64,000 nucleotides of DNA from UBA830 sp002295635. GTDB taxonomy: Bacteria > Pseudomonadota > Alphaproteobacteria > MPNO01 > UBA830. A program made the position numbers and the translations under genes. Shown one piece after another: positions 9,216-17,291 of this stretch; positions within the stretch are counted from its first letter, which is position 1; each line of letters opens with the position of its first letter. The stretch spans positions 1-64,000 of the forward strand of contig DBHK01000008.1 of NCBI GenBank assembly GCA_002295635.1. The letters run 5' to 3'. The notes under the pieces are model-generated. The model was not told the origin of the DNA. It did no database searches and worked only from the letters and a program-made list of their open reading frames with translations.

Positions 9216-10430
9216 TCAGATAATCCCGCGTTCGCGTAGATCAGAGATTTCTTCGGCCGACTTACCAGCCAATCTTCCCCAGACATAGTCGTTGTGTTCA
9301 CCTAGCCTCGGACCGGGGTGGCGGACACTGCCCCGGGTCTCGGAAAGCCGCGGGGTAACATTCTGCATAGCAATAGTGCCAAATTCTGGATGTTCCACCC
9401 GAACGATGCTGTCGCGAGCCTTAAATTGGGGATCTTCGAGCATTTCTGGCGGGCGATAAATCTTTCCATTAGGAATGCCATAATCGTTTAGCCGGTCCTC
9501 CAGATCTGCCACAGGGAAATTTTTTGTCCACTCAGAAATTAGTTTATCCAGTTCGATCTGGTTGATACCGCGTGCGCCGTGTGTGGCGTAGCGTTCATCG
9601 GTGGCAAGTTCAGGCCTGTCCATAGCCTCAGCCATACGTGTCCATACCGAGTCTTGATTGGCGCCAATCACCAGCCAGATCCCGTCTCTGGTCGGATAAA
9701 TATTGGATGGCGCTATCTTCGGCAGAAAAGATCCCGTCCTTTCGCGGATATAATCGCCGACATCGTATTCAGTGACGATATTCTCCATCATGTTTAGAAC
9801 GGACTCGTAGATTGAAGCGTCGATCACCTGCCCTTTGCCCGTCAGGTGAACTTGGTGTAGAGCCATCATCGCACCGAGACAGGCATGCATTGCCGCCAGA
9901 GAATCACCGATCGAGATCCCTGCCCGGCTGGGTGGTAAAGACGGATCGCCAGTCGTATAACGCAGGCCGCCCATGGCTTCGCCTATTGCGCCGTAGCCTG
10001 CCCGTTTCGCGTAAGGTCCGGTCTGCCCAAAACCAGATACCCGGATCATGATCAGCCTCGGATTAATAATAGACAACTCCTCGTAACTAAGCCCCCAGCG
10101 CTCCATCGTTCCAGGTCGAAAATTCTCCAGTAAGATATCCGCGTTTTCCACTAGTTTCTTAACTAGGGACTGACCCTTTGCGTCCCGGGCATTTAACGTG
10201 GCGGAAAGCTTGTTGCGCGACAGAACAGGCCAGAACAGCGCCTTACCATGCGGTTTTTCCTTACCCCATTGGCGCATCGGATCGCCGATTTCTGGCTGTT
10301 CTAGCTTTATCACCTCAGCCCCGTGGTCGGCTAAAAGCTGGCCACAGAACGGCCCGGCAATCATCGTGCCCATTTCTATAACCCTAATATTTGTGAGAGC
10401 CCCCGACCGCGGAGCGGAATCCGTCCCCAT
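9216..10430 (-). CDS. CaiB/BaiF (family III) CoA-transferase
   Basis: The 404-residue protein begins with IRVIEMGTMIAGPFCGQLLADHGAEVIKLEQP, which is the classic N-terminus of family III CoA-transferases, and contains SRNKLSATLNA, ENFRPGTMERWGLSYEEL and the segment around QVIDASIYE. These enzymes move CoA between carboxylic acids such as carnitine, formate/oxalate, succinate or itaconate/mesaconate; the acid here is unknown. It is divergent from an MFS carrier gene at 10515 and next to an HMG-CoA lyase gene. Together they may form a small uptake and degradation module for a branched carboxylate (inference). Confidence 0.92.
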   Translation of the reverse strand: MGTDSAPRSGALTNIRVIEMGTMIAGPFCGQLLADHGAEVIKLEQPEIGDPMRQWGKEKPHGKALFWPVLSRNKLSATLNARDAKGQSLVKKLVENADILLENFRPGTMERWGLSYEELSIINPRLIMIRVSGFGQTGPYAKRAGYGAIGEAMGGLRYTTGDPSLPPSRAGISIGDSLAAMHACLGAMMALHQVHLTGKGQVIDASIYESVLNMMENIVTEYDVGDYIRERTGSFLPKIAPSNIYPTRDGIWLVIGANQDSVWTRMAEAMDRPELATDERYATHGARGINQIELDKLISEWTKNFPVADLEDRLNDYGIPNGKIYRPPEMLEDPQFKARDSIVRVEHPEFGTIAMQNVTPRLSETRGSVRHPGPRLGEHNDYVWGRLAGKSAEEISDLRERGII

Positions 10431-10514
10431 TCTATATATTCTCCATAATTTCGTATTTTTACATCGTCGCTGAGGGGTATGGACGGGTCAAGGTGGACAG
10501 GGGATAACGTTCGT

Positions 10515-11723
10515 ATGACTGTTTCTTTATCGGAAGAAAAAACTCAGTGGTCGATAATGTGGATCGCCTTTGGTGGTGGCATTATCGCGGCGACCCATCT
10601 TGGCAAACTTCCTCCTGCCCTGCCCGAGATCATGATTGATTTGGATGCCAGCCTGATTATGGGTGGCTGGATTGCGTCGATGATCTCGTTCACAGGGTTC
10701 GCGCTCGGTCTGATCGCAGGTACGATCGCAGACCGTTTCGGCCAACGCTGGGTGCTTATATCAGGGTTGCTAGTCATCTCAGGGGGCAGCCTGATCGGCG
10801 CCTTTGCCCAATCCAGCGAGGTGATGCTGGTGTCGCGATTTATCGAAGGCATAGGATATAGCGCAGCGACGGTAGCAGGGGCCGGAATGATCACCCACGT
10901 CACAGCAAAAGGTGATAGGAAATGGTCACTGGGGATCTGGTCATCTTACGTGCCTGTTGGCTTCGCGGGGATGTTGATCGGGGGGGGGTTGGTTCTGAGT
11001 ATTTTCGACTGGCATACACTTTGGCTACTTAGCTCCATTATTACCTTTGCATGGGCCGGGGTCGTCTTTTTTGCCACTAACAACTGGCGGAGACGTGGTG
11101 GCGGTATCGGTGGCGAGAAACTTATGCATAACGTCGTAGCCTGTCTAAAACAGCCTGGCGCACTGCTGGTTGCAACCTGTTTTGCCTTGTACGCCGCTCA
11201 GCATATCTCAATCATAGCGTGGCTGCCTACATACATGCGTGAGGAGTATGCCGCATCCCCTGTGGCTGCTGCGATGGTTCCGGCCGTCGTGATGCTTTTC
11301 AATGCCGTTGGGAACTGGATATCGGCCGCGGTAATGAGCCGTGGTGCCCAGAGTTGGCTGCTTCTTTCGGTGGGCGCGCTCGGCATGGGGCTGACCCAGC
11401 TTGGTGTTTTTTCCGTTGTCCTGAGTGACGAAGTGCGGCTTATCTGTGGTCTTCTCTTTGGTATTTTCGGCGGCATGATTCCTGCAGCCGCAATGGGGTC
11501 GGTCGCGGTCTACACACCGGCGCCAGCGCAAATTGGTACCATGAGCGGGCTGATGGTGATGGGAACAAATGCTGGCATGCTGTTTGGCCCCCCCGCCTTA
11601 GCCACAGTGCGTGCAAATACCGGTAACTGGAACGATGTTATGTGGCTTGTGGTTTCGATCGCGGCTGTCGCCGCCATTCTTGCACTAATATCGCGACCGC
11701 TGGAACGACGAGCCAGTGAATGA
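10515..11723 (+). CDS. MFS transporter (CynX/NimT-like)
   Basis: A membrane protein of about 402 residues with twelve predicted membrane segments. The loop after helix 2 reads ADRFGQRW, matching the MFS motif A pattern, and helix 4 contains RFIEGIGYSA. Its closest-looking group is the CP/CynX-type anion carriers, but this is a judgement by eye. The ATG at 10515 has AGGGG about 13 bases upstream; an ATG at 10479 is alternative but has its purine stretch too close. Divergently transcribed from the CoA-transferase gene, so uptake of its substrate is a plausible role. Confidence 0.88.
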   Translation: MTVSLSEEKTQWSIMWIAFGGGIIAATHLGKLPPALPEIMIDLDASLIMGGWIASMISFTGFALGLIAGTIADRFGQRWVLISGLLVISGGSLIGAFAQSSEVMLVSRFIEGIGYSAATVAGAGMITHVTAKGDRKWSLGIWSSYVPVGFAGMLIGGGLVLSIFDWHTLWLLSSIITFAWAGVVFFATNNWRRRGGGIGGEKLMHNVVACLKQPGALLVATCFALYAAQHISIIAWLPTYMREEYAASPVAAAMVPAVVMLFNAVGNWISAAVMSRGAQSWLLLSVGALGMGLTQLGVFSVVLSDEVRLICGLLFGIFGGMIPAAAMGSVAVYTPAPAQIGTMSGLMVMGTNAGMLFGPPALATVRANTGNWNDVMWLVVSIAAVAAILALISRPLERRASE

Positions 11724-11774
11724 CAGAACACTTAAAAACTCTCTATAAGGAACAATAGGTAAGGGATAGATACA

Positions 11775-12692
11775 ATGACTAACCAACGCGAAATCGAAAT
11801 CATCGATGTCGGCCCGCGCGACGGTCTGCAGAACGAATCCAAGATACTGAGTATCGATACTAAGGTGGCATTCATTCGTAAACTCGTAGACGCGGGAATC
11901 AAAAGGATGGAAGCCGTCAGCTTTGTGAATCCAAAGCGCGTTCCACAAATGGCGGAGGCGGAAGAAGTCCTCGGCGCGCTGCCCGAAGACGATGGCGTAA
12001 CTTATATCGGCTTAGTTCTAAACCGCCGTGGTCTCGATCGCGCACTGGCGGCTGGCTGCAAAGAGGTAAACTATGCGCTGGTAGCATCGGACACCTTCAG
12101 CCAGAAAAATCAAGGAACCACGATCGAACAGGCCGTCGCCGTTTATGAAGATATTGCCGCAGAATCTAAAATTGCCGGCGTGCGCTGCTCACTGACTATC
12201 TCAACGGCGTTCGGTTGCCCTTTTCAGGGTGAAGTACCGCCCGAACGCGTCATCGACCTTGTCGAACGTGTGGCTGGTGACGAGACATACGAAATCGCCT
12301 TGGCTGACACTATTGGCTGCGCCGTGCCCAGCCAAGTCACCGAACTTTTCAGCGCGGTTATGGATATCAGCCCTGGAGCACGTTTCCGAGCACATTTCCA
12401 CAACACACGTAATACGGGCCTCGCAAACTGCTATGCCGCAGTCGAGGCCGGCGTCCAGTCTATTGATAGCTCGGCAGGCGGGATAGGGGGGTGTCCCTTT
12501 GCACCGCGGGCCACCGGCAATGTACCTTCGGAAGATTTAGTATACATGTTAGACCGCATGGGGGTCGAAACTGGAATTGATATCAATAAACTTATTGCGG
12601 TGGGCGACTGGATTGGGGAACAACTCGGGCATGTAATTCCCGCAATGATCGGGAAGGCGGGCCTGTTTCCGCCAGAGGCTTCACGGCCTTAA
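11775..12692 (+). CDS. hydroxymethylglutaryl-CoA lyase
   Basis: The enzyme cleaves 3-hydroxy-3-methylglutaryl-CoA to acetoacetate and acetyl-CoA, the last step of leucine degradation. The 305-residue sequence has DVGPRDGLQNE at the N-terminus (substrate and metal site), HFHNTRNTGLAN (metal-binding histidines), and the signature GGIGGCPFAPRATGNV with the active-site cysteine. It follows the MFS gene by about 50 bases in the same direction. The rest of the leucine pathway is not in this window. Confidence 0.95.
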   Translation: MTNQREIEIIDVGPRDGLQNESKILSIDTKVAFIRKLVDAGIKRMEAVSFVNPKRVPQMAEAEEVLGALPEDDGVTYIGLVLNRRGLDRALAAGCKEVNYALVASDTFSQKNQGTTIEQAVAVYEDIAAESKIAGVRCSLTISTAFGCPFQGEVPPERVIDLVERVAGDETYEIALADTIGCAVPSQVTELFSAVMDISPGARFRAHFHNTRNTGLANCYAAVEAGVQSIDSSAGGIGGCPFAPRATGNVPSEDLVYMLDRMGVETGIDINKLIAVGDWIGEQLGHVIPAMIGKAGLFPPEASRP

Positions 12693-12717
12693 AACTTCCA
12701 AGCAACTCAATCGGAAA

Positions 12718-13263
12718 TCATAAGTAGTTTCCATCCTGACCGGATGGGTTGGAAAAGGGCGGCCAGGATTCGGTCTCACGAATTTCCCGCCAATGATCGA
12801 GCGCCCATTTAACAGACGGAAACGCGAGATCCTTCCACGGGATATCGCACCAGTCGAACAGGTCGATTTCTTCAGTCTCATCGCCCGCGGCAAATATACC
12901 ATCTCGCAGCGTTGCCCGATATATTAACTGAACCTGGCTAATCCGTGGAATCGTGTAGACTGCGATCAGGCCATCGATTTCAATATCGGCGCATGCTTCT
13001 TCCTTAACCTCCCGCTTGGCCCCAACCTCAGTAGTTTCGTTCAACTCCATATAGCCTGCTGGGATCGTCCAAAATCCGCGCCGCGGCTCAATAGCCCGCC
13101 GGCACAGCAGAATTCTCTCTTCCCATGTGCAGACAGCTCCTACAACGATTTTCGGATTCTCGTAATTAATGAAACCGCAATCTGGACAAGTCAGGCGTTC
13201 TCGATTGTCCCCTTCGGGGATCGATAGGACGGAAGGACCGGCTAGTTCGGAAATATCAACCAT
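12718..13263 (-). CDS. NUDIX hydrolase with N-terminal zinc ribbon
   Basis: The protein (about 181 residues) carries a CPDCGF zinc-ribbon-like half-site at the N-terminus and the NUDIX box GYMELNETTEVGAKREVKEE, which matches Gx5Ex7REUxEE. This arrangement resembles NudC-like or ADP-ribose/NADH-hydrolysing NUDIX proteins, and it probably hydrolyses a nucleoside diphosphate derivative. ATG at 13263 is preferred because it leaves a short leader before the ribbon; the frame stays open to 13344. No clear ribosome binding site is visible. It is divergent from the molybdenum hydroxylase gene, sharing a roughly 230-base promoter region. Confidence 0.86.
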   Translation of the reverse strand: MVDISELAGPSVLSIPEGDNRERLTCPDCGFINYENPKIVVGAVCTWEERILLCRRAIEPRRGFWTIPAGYMELNETTEVGAKREVKEEACADIEIDGLIAVYTIPRISQVQLIYRATLRDGIFAAGDETEEIDLFDWCDIPWKDLAFPSVKWALDHWREIRETESWPPFSNPSGQDGNYL

Positions 13264-13489
13264 AACACGAAGATGGATCGGCTGGCAGTTACAGGCAAGC
13301 GGAAACTGGGGCGCTTTGCTAGTCGTGAATAAGTGGCTTAACAATACCGATTATCGATCCGCCCGCTAGGTTCAAGCTACGCGTCAACACAGCCGCTTAC
13401 CGGTAAACGTTACTGGGTGAATCTATCACGTGAGGATGACGCGGGACCCTAGGGTCGGTATTCTGTCTATATTGATGGAGCGTGTGGCG

Positions 13490-15808
13490 ATGTTCGGTGA
13501 AAAAGTAAAGCGTTCGGAAGACCCCGCGCTGCTGCGCGGCAAAGGCAGGTATCTGGATGATATTCACCTACCCGGCATGCTCCATGCCGCCTTCGTGCGA
13601 AGCCCTCTAGCCCATGCCCGGATTACCAGAATCGACGCTTCAGCCGCTTTAGCGGCAGAAGGTGTCGTTGCCGTTTACACACTTGACGATCTGCGCCCTC
13701 ATCTGACCAATACCATTATGCCAGTGGAGCAGCCTTCGGGCGCGCTCAAGCAATCAGCCAACCCCTCCGTCCTCGCCGACGGCGAAGTCCGTCATGTGGG
13801 CGAGCCGGTAGCGCTGGTGATCGCTGAAACAGCATACAACGCGGAAGACGCCTCCGGGATCGTCGACGTTACCTATGATACACTTCCCGTTTCGTCGGAC
13901 TATATTGGCGCCCTAGAAAATACGGCACCGAAAGCGCACTCCACCCTGACTGACAATATCGTCGCCGAGTTTACATTGGCTTATGGGGACACGGTTTCGG
14001 CATTTGCCAGTGCCGCACACGTCTTCCGCGAAACCTTGCACCAACACAAAGGTCTCGGCCATGCGTTGGAATGCCGCGGTGTAGCCGCCCGCATCGACGA
14101 GCGAGACGGTTGCCTAACGGTCTGGTCAGCGACCCAAATGGCTCATCGGGCCCAATCGATTCTAGTCGATTTACTGAATCTACCCGAAGACCGCGTCCGG
14201 GTCATTACGCCCAATGTCGGTGGCGGATTTGGTCCAAAATTCGTCTTCTATCAAGAAGAGGTTGGGGTCCCAGTCGCGGCTATTTTACTGGGCAGACCAG
14301 TGAAATGGGTGGAAGATCGGCGCGAGCATTTCACTGCCGCCACCATGGAACGTGACCAGTTATGGGACCTTGAAGTGGCTGTCGATTCAGATGGCTGCCT
14401 TTTAGGAGTACGTGGGAAAATGACTCACGATCATGGTGCGTATACACCTTATGGGGTCAATCTACCCTACAACGCAGCGACGAATTTCTTAGGACCATAC
14501 GAGCTGCCGGCAATGTTGCTTGAAGTACAGCTAGCATTGACCAACATGACGCCGGTCACCCCAGTGCGCGGTGCCGGGCGCCCGCAGGGAACCTTTGCCA
14601 TGGAACGTCTGATGGACCGAATCGCGCGTGAGCTAGGTCTTGATAAGGTGGATGTTCGCCGCCGTAATCTGATTCCTGCAGACGCCATGCCTTACGACAC
14701 CCGAATCAAAACCCGCGACGGTGCGATCATGACATATGACTCCGGCGACTATCCGGCTGCACTTGACAATGCGCTAGCGCGCGCTGGCTATTCGGACTTC
14801 GCTACCCGCCGTACCGCTGCCCGCCGGGATGGCCGCTACATCGGAATCGGCGTCGCCAACTATGTAGAAGGCACCGGTCGTGGGCCTTTCGAATCTGCTA
14901 TAGTCCGGGTTAAACCGTCAGGTAAAATCGTAGTCTTCACCGGAGCAACCGACCAGGGTCAAGGGTTAAAAACCGCCCTAGCGCAGGTCTGCGCCTCTCA
15001 GATGGGCGCAGCCATAGACGATATTGAGATTGTTACCGGAGACACAGGCTCGGTGTCTCTTGGTCTCGGCGCGTTTGCTAGCCGACAGGCAGTAACAGCC
15101 GGGTCTTCGGTCCATGTCGCGTCTATGGAAGTCCGAAATAAGGCGCTTAAAGTCGCTGCCCACATGCTAGAGGCAGCGGAAGAGGACCTAGAGATCGCCG
15201 ATGGGAAAATATCGGTGCGCGGCGTAGCAAACATGTCAGTCACTCTTGGAAGTGTCGCGCGTGCAGTTCAGGGCATGCCAGGTTTCTCGCTTCCTGGTGG
15301 CGTCGACCCTGGGATGGAGGCAACCGCTAATTTCAGCCCACCCACCCTGACATACTGCAACGGCGTACACGTCGTGGAGGTTGAGGTAGACCCAGAAACC
15401 GGCCAAATCGAGATCTTAAATTACATAATCGTTCATGACAGTGGCAAATTAATTAACCCGATGATTGTCGAGGGCCAAATCACCGGTGGTGCAACCCACG
15501 GTCTCGGCAGTGCGTTATTTGAACGTATGATTTACGATGATCAAGGTCAGCCACAGACCACCAATTTTGGAGAATATCTTTTGCCGACCGCACCAGAGGT
15601 GCCGTCTTATGATATCATTCATATGGAAAGTCCTACTCCATTGAATCCATTAGGCGTAAAGGGTGCCGGAGAGGGGGGAACAATCCCGGTCACATCTGCC
15701 ATCGCGTCCGCCATCGACGATGCACTGTCAGATTTTGGTGTGGTGATCCGGGAACTCCCAATTGAGCCGAAGCGAATCGTGGAAATGATTAGGGAAGCTG
15801 CCCGATGA
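13490..15808 (+). CDS. xanthine dehydrogenase-family molybdenum hydroxylase, large subunit (orphan)
   Basis: A 772-residue molybdopterin-binding protein of the xanthine dehydrogenase/CO dehydrogenase large-subunit family. It has the N-terminal KRSEDPALLRGKGRYLDD, the MoCo loop GGGFGPKF, the active-site loop VRGAGR (around residues 359-364), and GVKGAGEGGTIP with the catalytic Glu near 728. VRGAGR rather than AYRCSFR argues against a true form I CO dehydrogenase. Start 13490 has GGAG nine bases upstream; the frame extends further. Normally a 2Fe-2S subunit and an FAD subunit are adjacent, but neither is present here. Its stop overlaps the start of the Rieske gene (ATGA), so the two are translationally coupled. 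Substrate unknown. Confidence 0.93.
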   Translation: MFGEKVKRSEDPALLRGKGRYLDDIHLPGMLHAAFVRSPLAHARITRIDASAALAAEGVVAVYTLDDLRPHLTNTIMPVEQPSGALKQSANPSVLADGEVRHVGEPVALVIAETAYNAEDASGIVDVTYDTLPVSSDYIGALENTAPKAHSTLTDNIVAEFTLAYGDTVSAFASAAHVFRETLHQHKGLGHALECRGVAARIDERDGCLTVWSATQMAHRAQSILVDLLNLPEDRVRVITPNVGGGFGPKFVFYQEEVGVPVAAILLGRPVKWVEDRREHFTAATMERDQLWDLEVAVDSDGCLLGVRGKMTHDHGAYTPYGVNLPYNAATNFLGPYELPAMLLEVQLALTNMTPVTPVRGAGRPQGTFAMERLMDRIARELGLDKVDVRRRNLIPADAMPYDTRIKTRDGAIMTYDSGDYPAALDNALARAGYSDFATRRTAARRDGRYIGIGVANYVEGTGRGPFESAIVRVKPSGKIVVFTGATDQGQGLKTALAQVCASQMGAAIDDIEIVTGDTGSVSLGLGAFASRQAVTAGSSVHVASMEVRNKALKVAAHMLEAAEEDLEIADGKISVRGVANMSVTLGSVARAVQGMPGFSLPGGVDPGMEATANFSPPTLTYCNGVHVVEVEVDPETGQIEILNYIIVHDSGKLINPMIVEGQITGGATHGLGSALFERMIYDDQGQPQTTNFGEYLLPTAPEVPSYDIIHMESPTPLNPLGVKGAGEGGTIPVTSAIASAIDDALSDFGVVIRELPIEPKRIVEMIREAAR

Positions 15809-16821
15809 CCTTCATCAAAAATACTTGGTACGCAGCTGCTGAAAGCTCTGAGGTCACTGATAAACTTCTTGGGCGCACGATCTGCGGTGACCCGGTGGTT
15901 TTGTTTCGGAAGGAAAATGGCGCCCCCGCAGCATTGGAAGACCGATGCTGCCATCGCCATTTACCTCTATCACTAGGCAAGCGAGTCGGCAATGCAGTGC
16001 AGTGCGGATATCACGGGCTACGTTTCGATGCGTCGGGCGATTGCGTGTCCGTCCCGGGTCAGTCTCGCGTACCCCCAGGCGCGAGCGTCCGGGCCTACCC
16101 GGTGATTGAACGGTACCGTTATATCTGGATTTGGCCGGGCGACCCGGGCAAGGCTGACCCGGACCTCATCCCGGACTATCACTGGAACGAGGACCCAATG
16201 TGGGTTTCTAACACGGGCTATTTCTATGTTGAGGGCAATCACCAGCTATTAGTCGATAACTTGCTAGATCTATCACATGTTCAGTTTGTCCATGCAACAA
16301 CACTGGGCGCCGACGGGGTGACCGATGCGCCGCTGGATACTCGGCGTGATACCAATCACGTTTATATCGACAGATGGATCATGGACAAACCGCCTCCCGG
16401 GATGTTTGCGGGAGCCGGCGATTTCTCGGGTAATGTGGACCGTTGGCAGCTGATCACGTGGACAGCACCAACCCACGTTGTCATAGACGCCGGGTGCGCA
16501 AATGCAGGAACCGGCGCACGCGACGGAAATCGTGACGAGGGCATCACAGTATATTCTAATCACACGATAACACCCGAAACCGAAAAATCGTGTCACTACT
16601 TTTGGCACCATGCACGGAATTACCGTCTCGAAGACCCCGAACTAACCAAGTTTCTCGCCAAAGCCGCAAGCACTGCTTTCGGAGAAGATGTAGATATATT
16701 AGCAGCGCAACAACGCAGTATCGATAGTGCCGGGGCCGGCTGGAAAGGAATCGATATAAACGCGGATGCGGGCGTTCTTCAGGCGCGTCGTGTAATGGAA
16801 AAAATGCTAGCGGCGGAATAA
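15805..16821 (+). CDS. Rieske non-haem iron oxygenase, VanA-like alpha subunit
   Basis: A 338-residue oxygenase component. The Rieske cluster ligands are C48-x-H50 and C67-x2-H70. The mononuclear iron site is in DNLLDLSHVQFVHA, with D155, H158 and H163 visible. The layout resembles vanillate O-demethylase and related aromatic O-demethylases. Such enzymes need a reductase (VanB-like), which is not in the window. The gene overlaps the molybdenum hydroxylase gene by four bases. The pair could act in sequence on an aromatic or heterocyclic compound, but that is inference. Confidence 0.93.
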   Translation: MTFIKNTWYAAAESSEVTDKLLGRTICGDPVVLFRKENGAPAALEDRCCHRHLPLSLGKRVGNAVQCGYHGLRFDASGDCVSVPGQSRVPPGASVRAYPVIERYRYIWIWPGDPGKADPDLIPDYHWNEDPMWVSNTGYFYVEGNHQLLVDNLLDLSHVQFVHATTLGADGVTDAPLDTRRDTNHVYIDRWIMDKPPPGMFAGAGDFSGNVDRWQLITWTAPTHVVIDAGCANAGTGARDGNRDEGITVYSNHTITPETEKSCHYFWHHARNYRLEDPELTKFLAKAASTAFGEDVDILAAQQRSIDSAGAGWKGIDINADAGVLQARRVMEKMLAAE

Positions 16822-16922
16822 ACCACCTTCGGTGACACCTTACTTTGGCAAAGAGACGACTGTTCAACAACCCTCTAACACTTGATAGGAAGTCCGACTC
16901 CCTTCGGGATGAAGGCCTTAAA

Positions 16923-17291
16923 CTAAGATTCCCTCGACTCCGCAAGGAGGTTTCGCAGGTTCTCTTTCGGAGGTACTATATCCGTCACAAGGTCGCGTAT
17001 CAGTGTTTTGTTCGTCAATGGCCCAACAGTCGTACCGCCGGTCGACAGCCTCGCTGTACAGGCGTATTCGGTTTTCCCGTCCACCGCAACCATACATTCC
17101 TTGCACGCATTCGCGTTGACGCAGCTGTATCTGAACGCGACCGAGGAATCTACATGAGTCCGGATCCAGACTACAGCGTCTAGTACAGACATTCCTTCAC
17201 GATAGGGAACATCATAGGTCTCGAGATGACTATCCTCACCTGGGGCTCCTCGTTGTATTGAAATAGGCACTGTTTCAGGAACGACATTCAT
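16923..17291 (-). CDS. 2Fe-2S protein resembling only the N-terminal domain of SdhB/FrdB
   Basis: The 122-residue protein matches the N-terminal plant-ferredoxin-like domain of succinate dehydrogenase/fumarate reductase iron-sulfur subunits: EGMSVLDAV, then cysteines C57, C63, C66 and C78 suited to a 2Fe-2S cluster, and VGPLTNKTLIRDLVTDI as in SdhB. It stops where the domain with the 4Fe-4S and 3Fe-4S clusters should begin. No frameshifted remainder is visible downstream, because the Rieske gene converges there. Its start overlaps the stop of the flavoprotein gene by four bases, so they are coupled. It probably serves as the electron partner of that flavoprotein. Confidence 0.85.
   Translation of the reverse strand: MNVVPETVPISIQRGAPGEDSHLETYDVPYREGMSVLDAVVWIRTHVDSSVAFRYSCVNANACKECMVAVDGKTEYACTARLSTGGTTVGPLTNKTLIRDLVTDIVPPKENLRNLLAESRES

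Noticed and set aside
13490..15808. Calling the molybdenum hydroxylase a CO dehydrogenase (coxL)
   Set aside because: The active-site loop is VRGAGR rather than the AYRCSFR loop of form I CO dehydrogenase, and the coxM/coxS genes are absent.
16923..17291. Taking the 2Fe-2S protein as the missing small subunit of the molybdenum hydroxylase
   Set aside because: Its cysteine spacing and the LIRDLVTDI segment are of the SdhB/FrdB type, and it lacks the second 2Fe-2S domain of xanthine dehydrogenase small subunits. It is also on the other strand and coupled to the flavoprotein.
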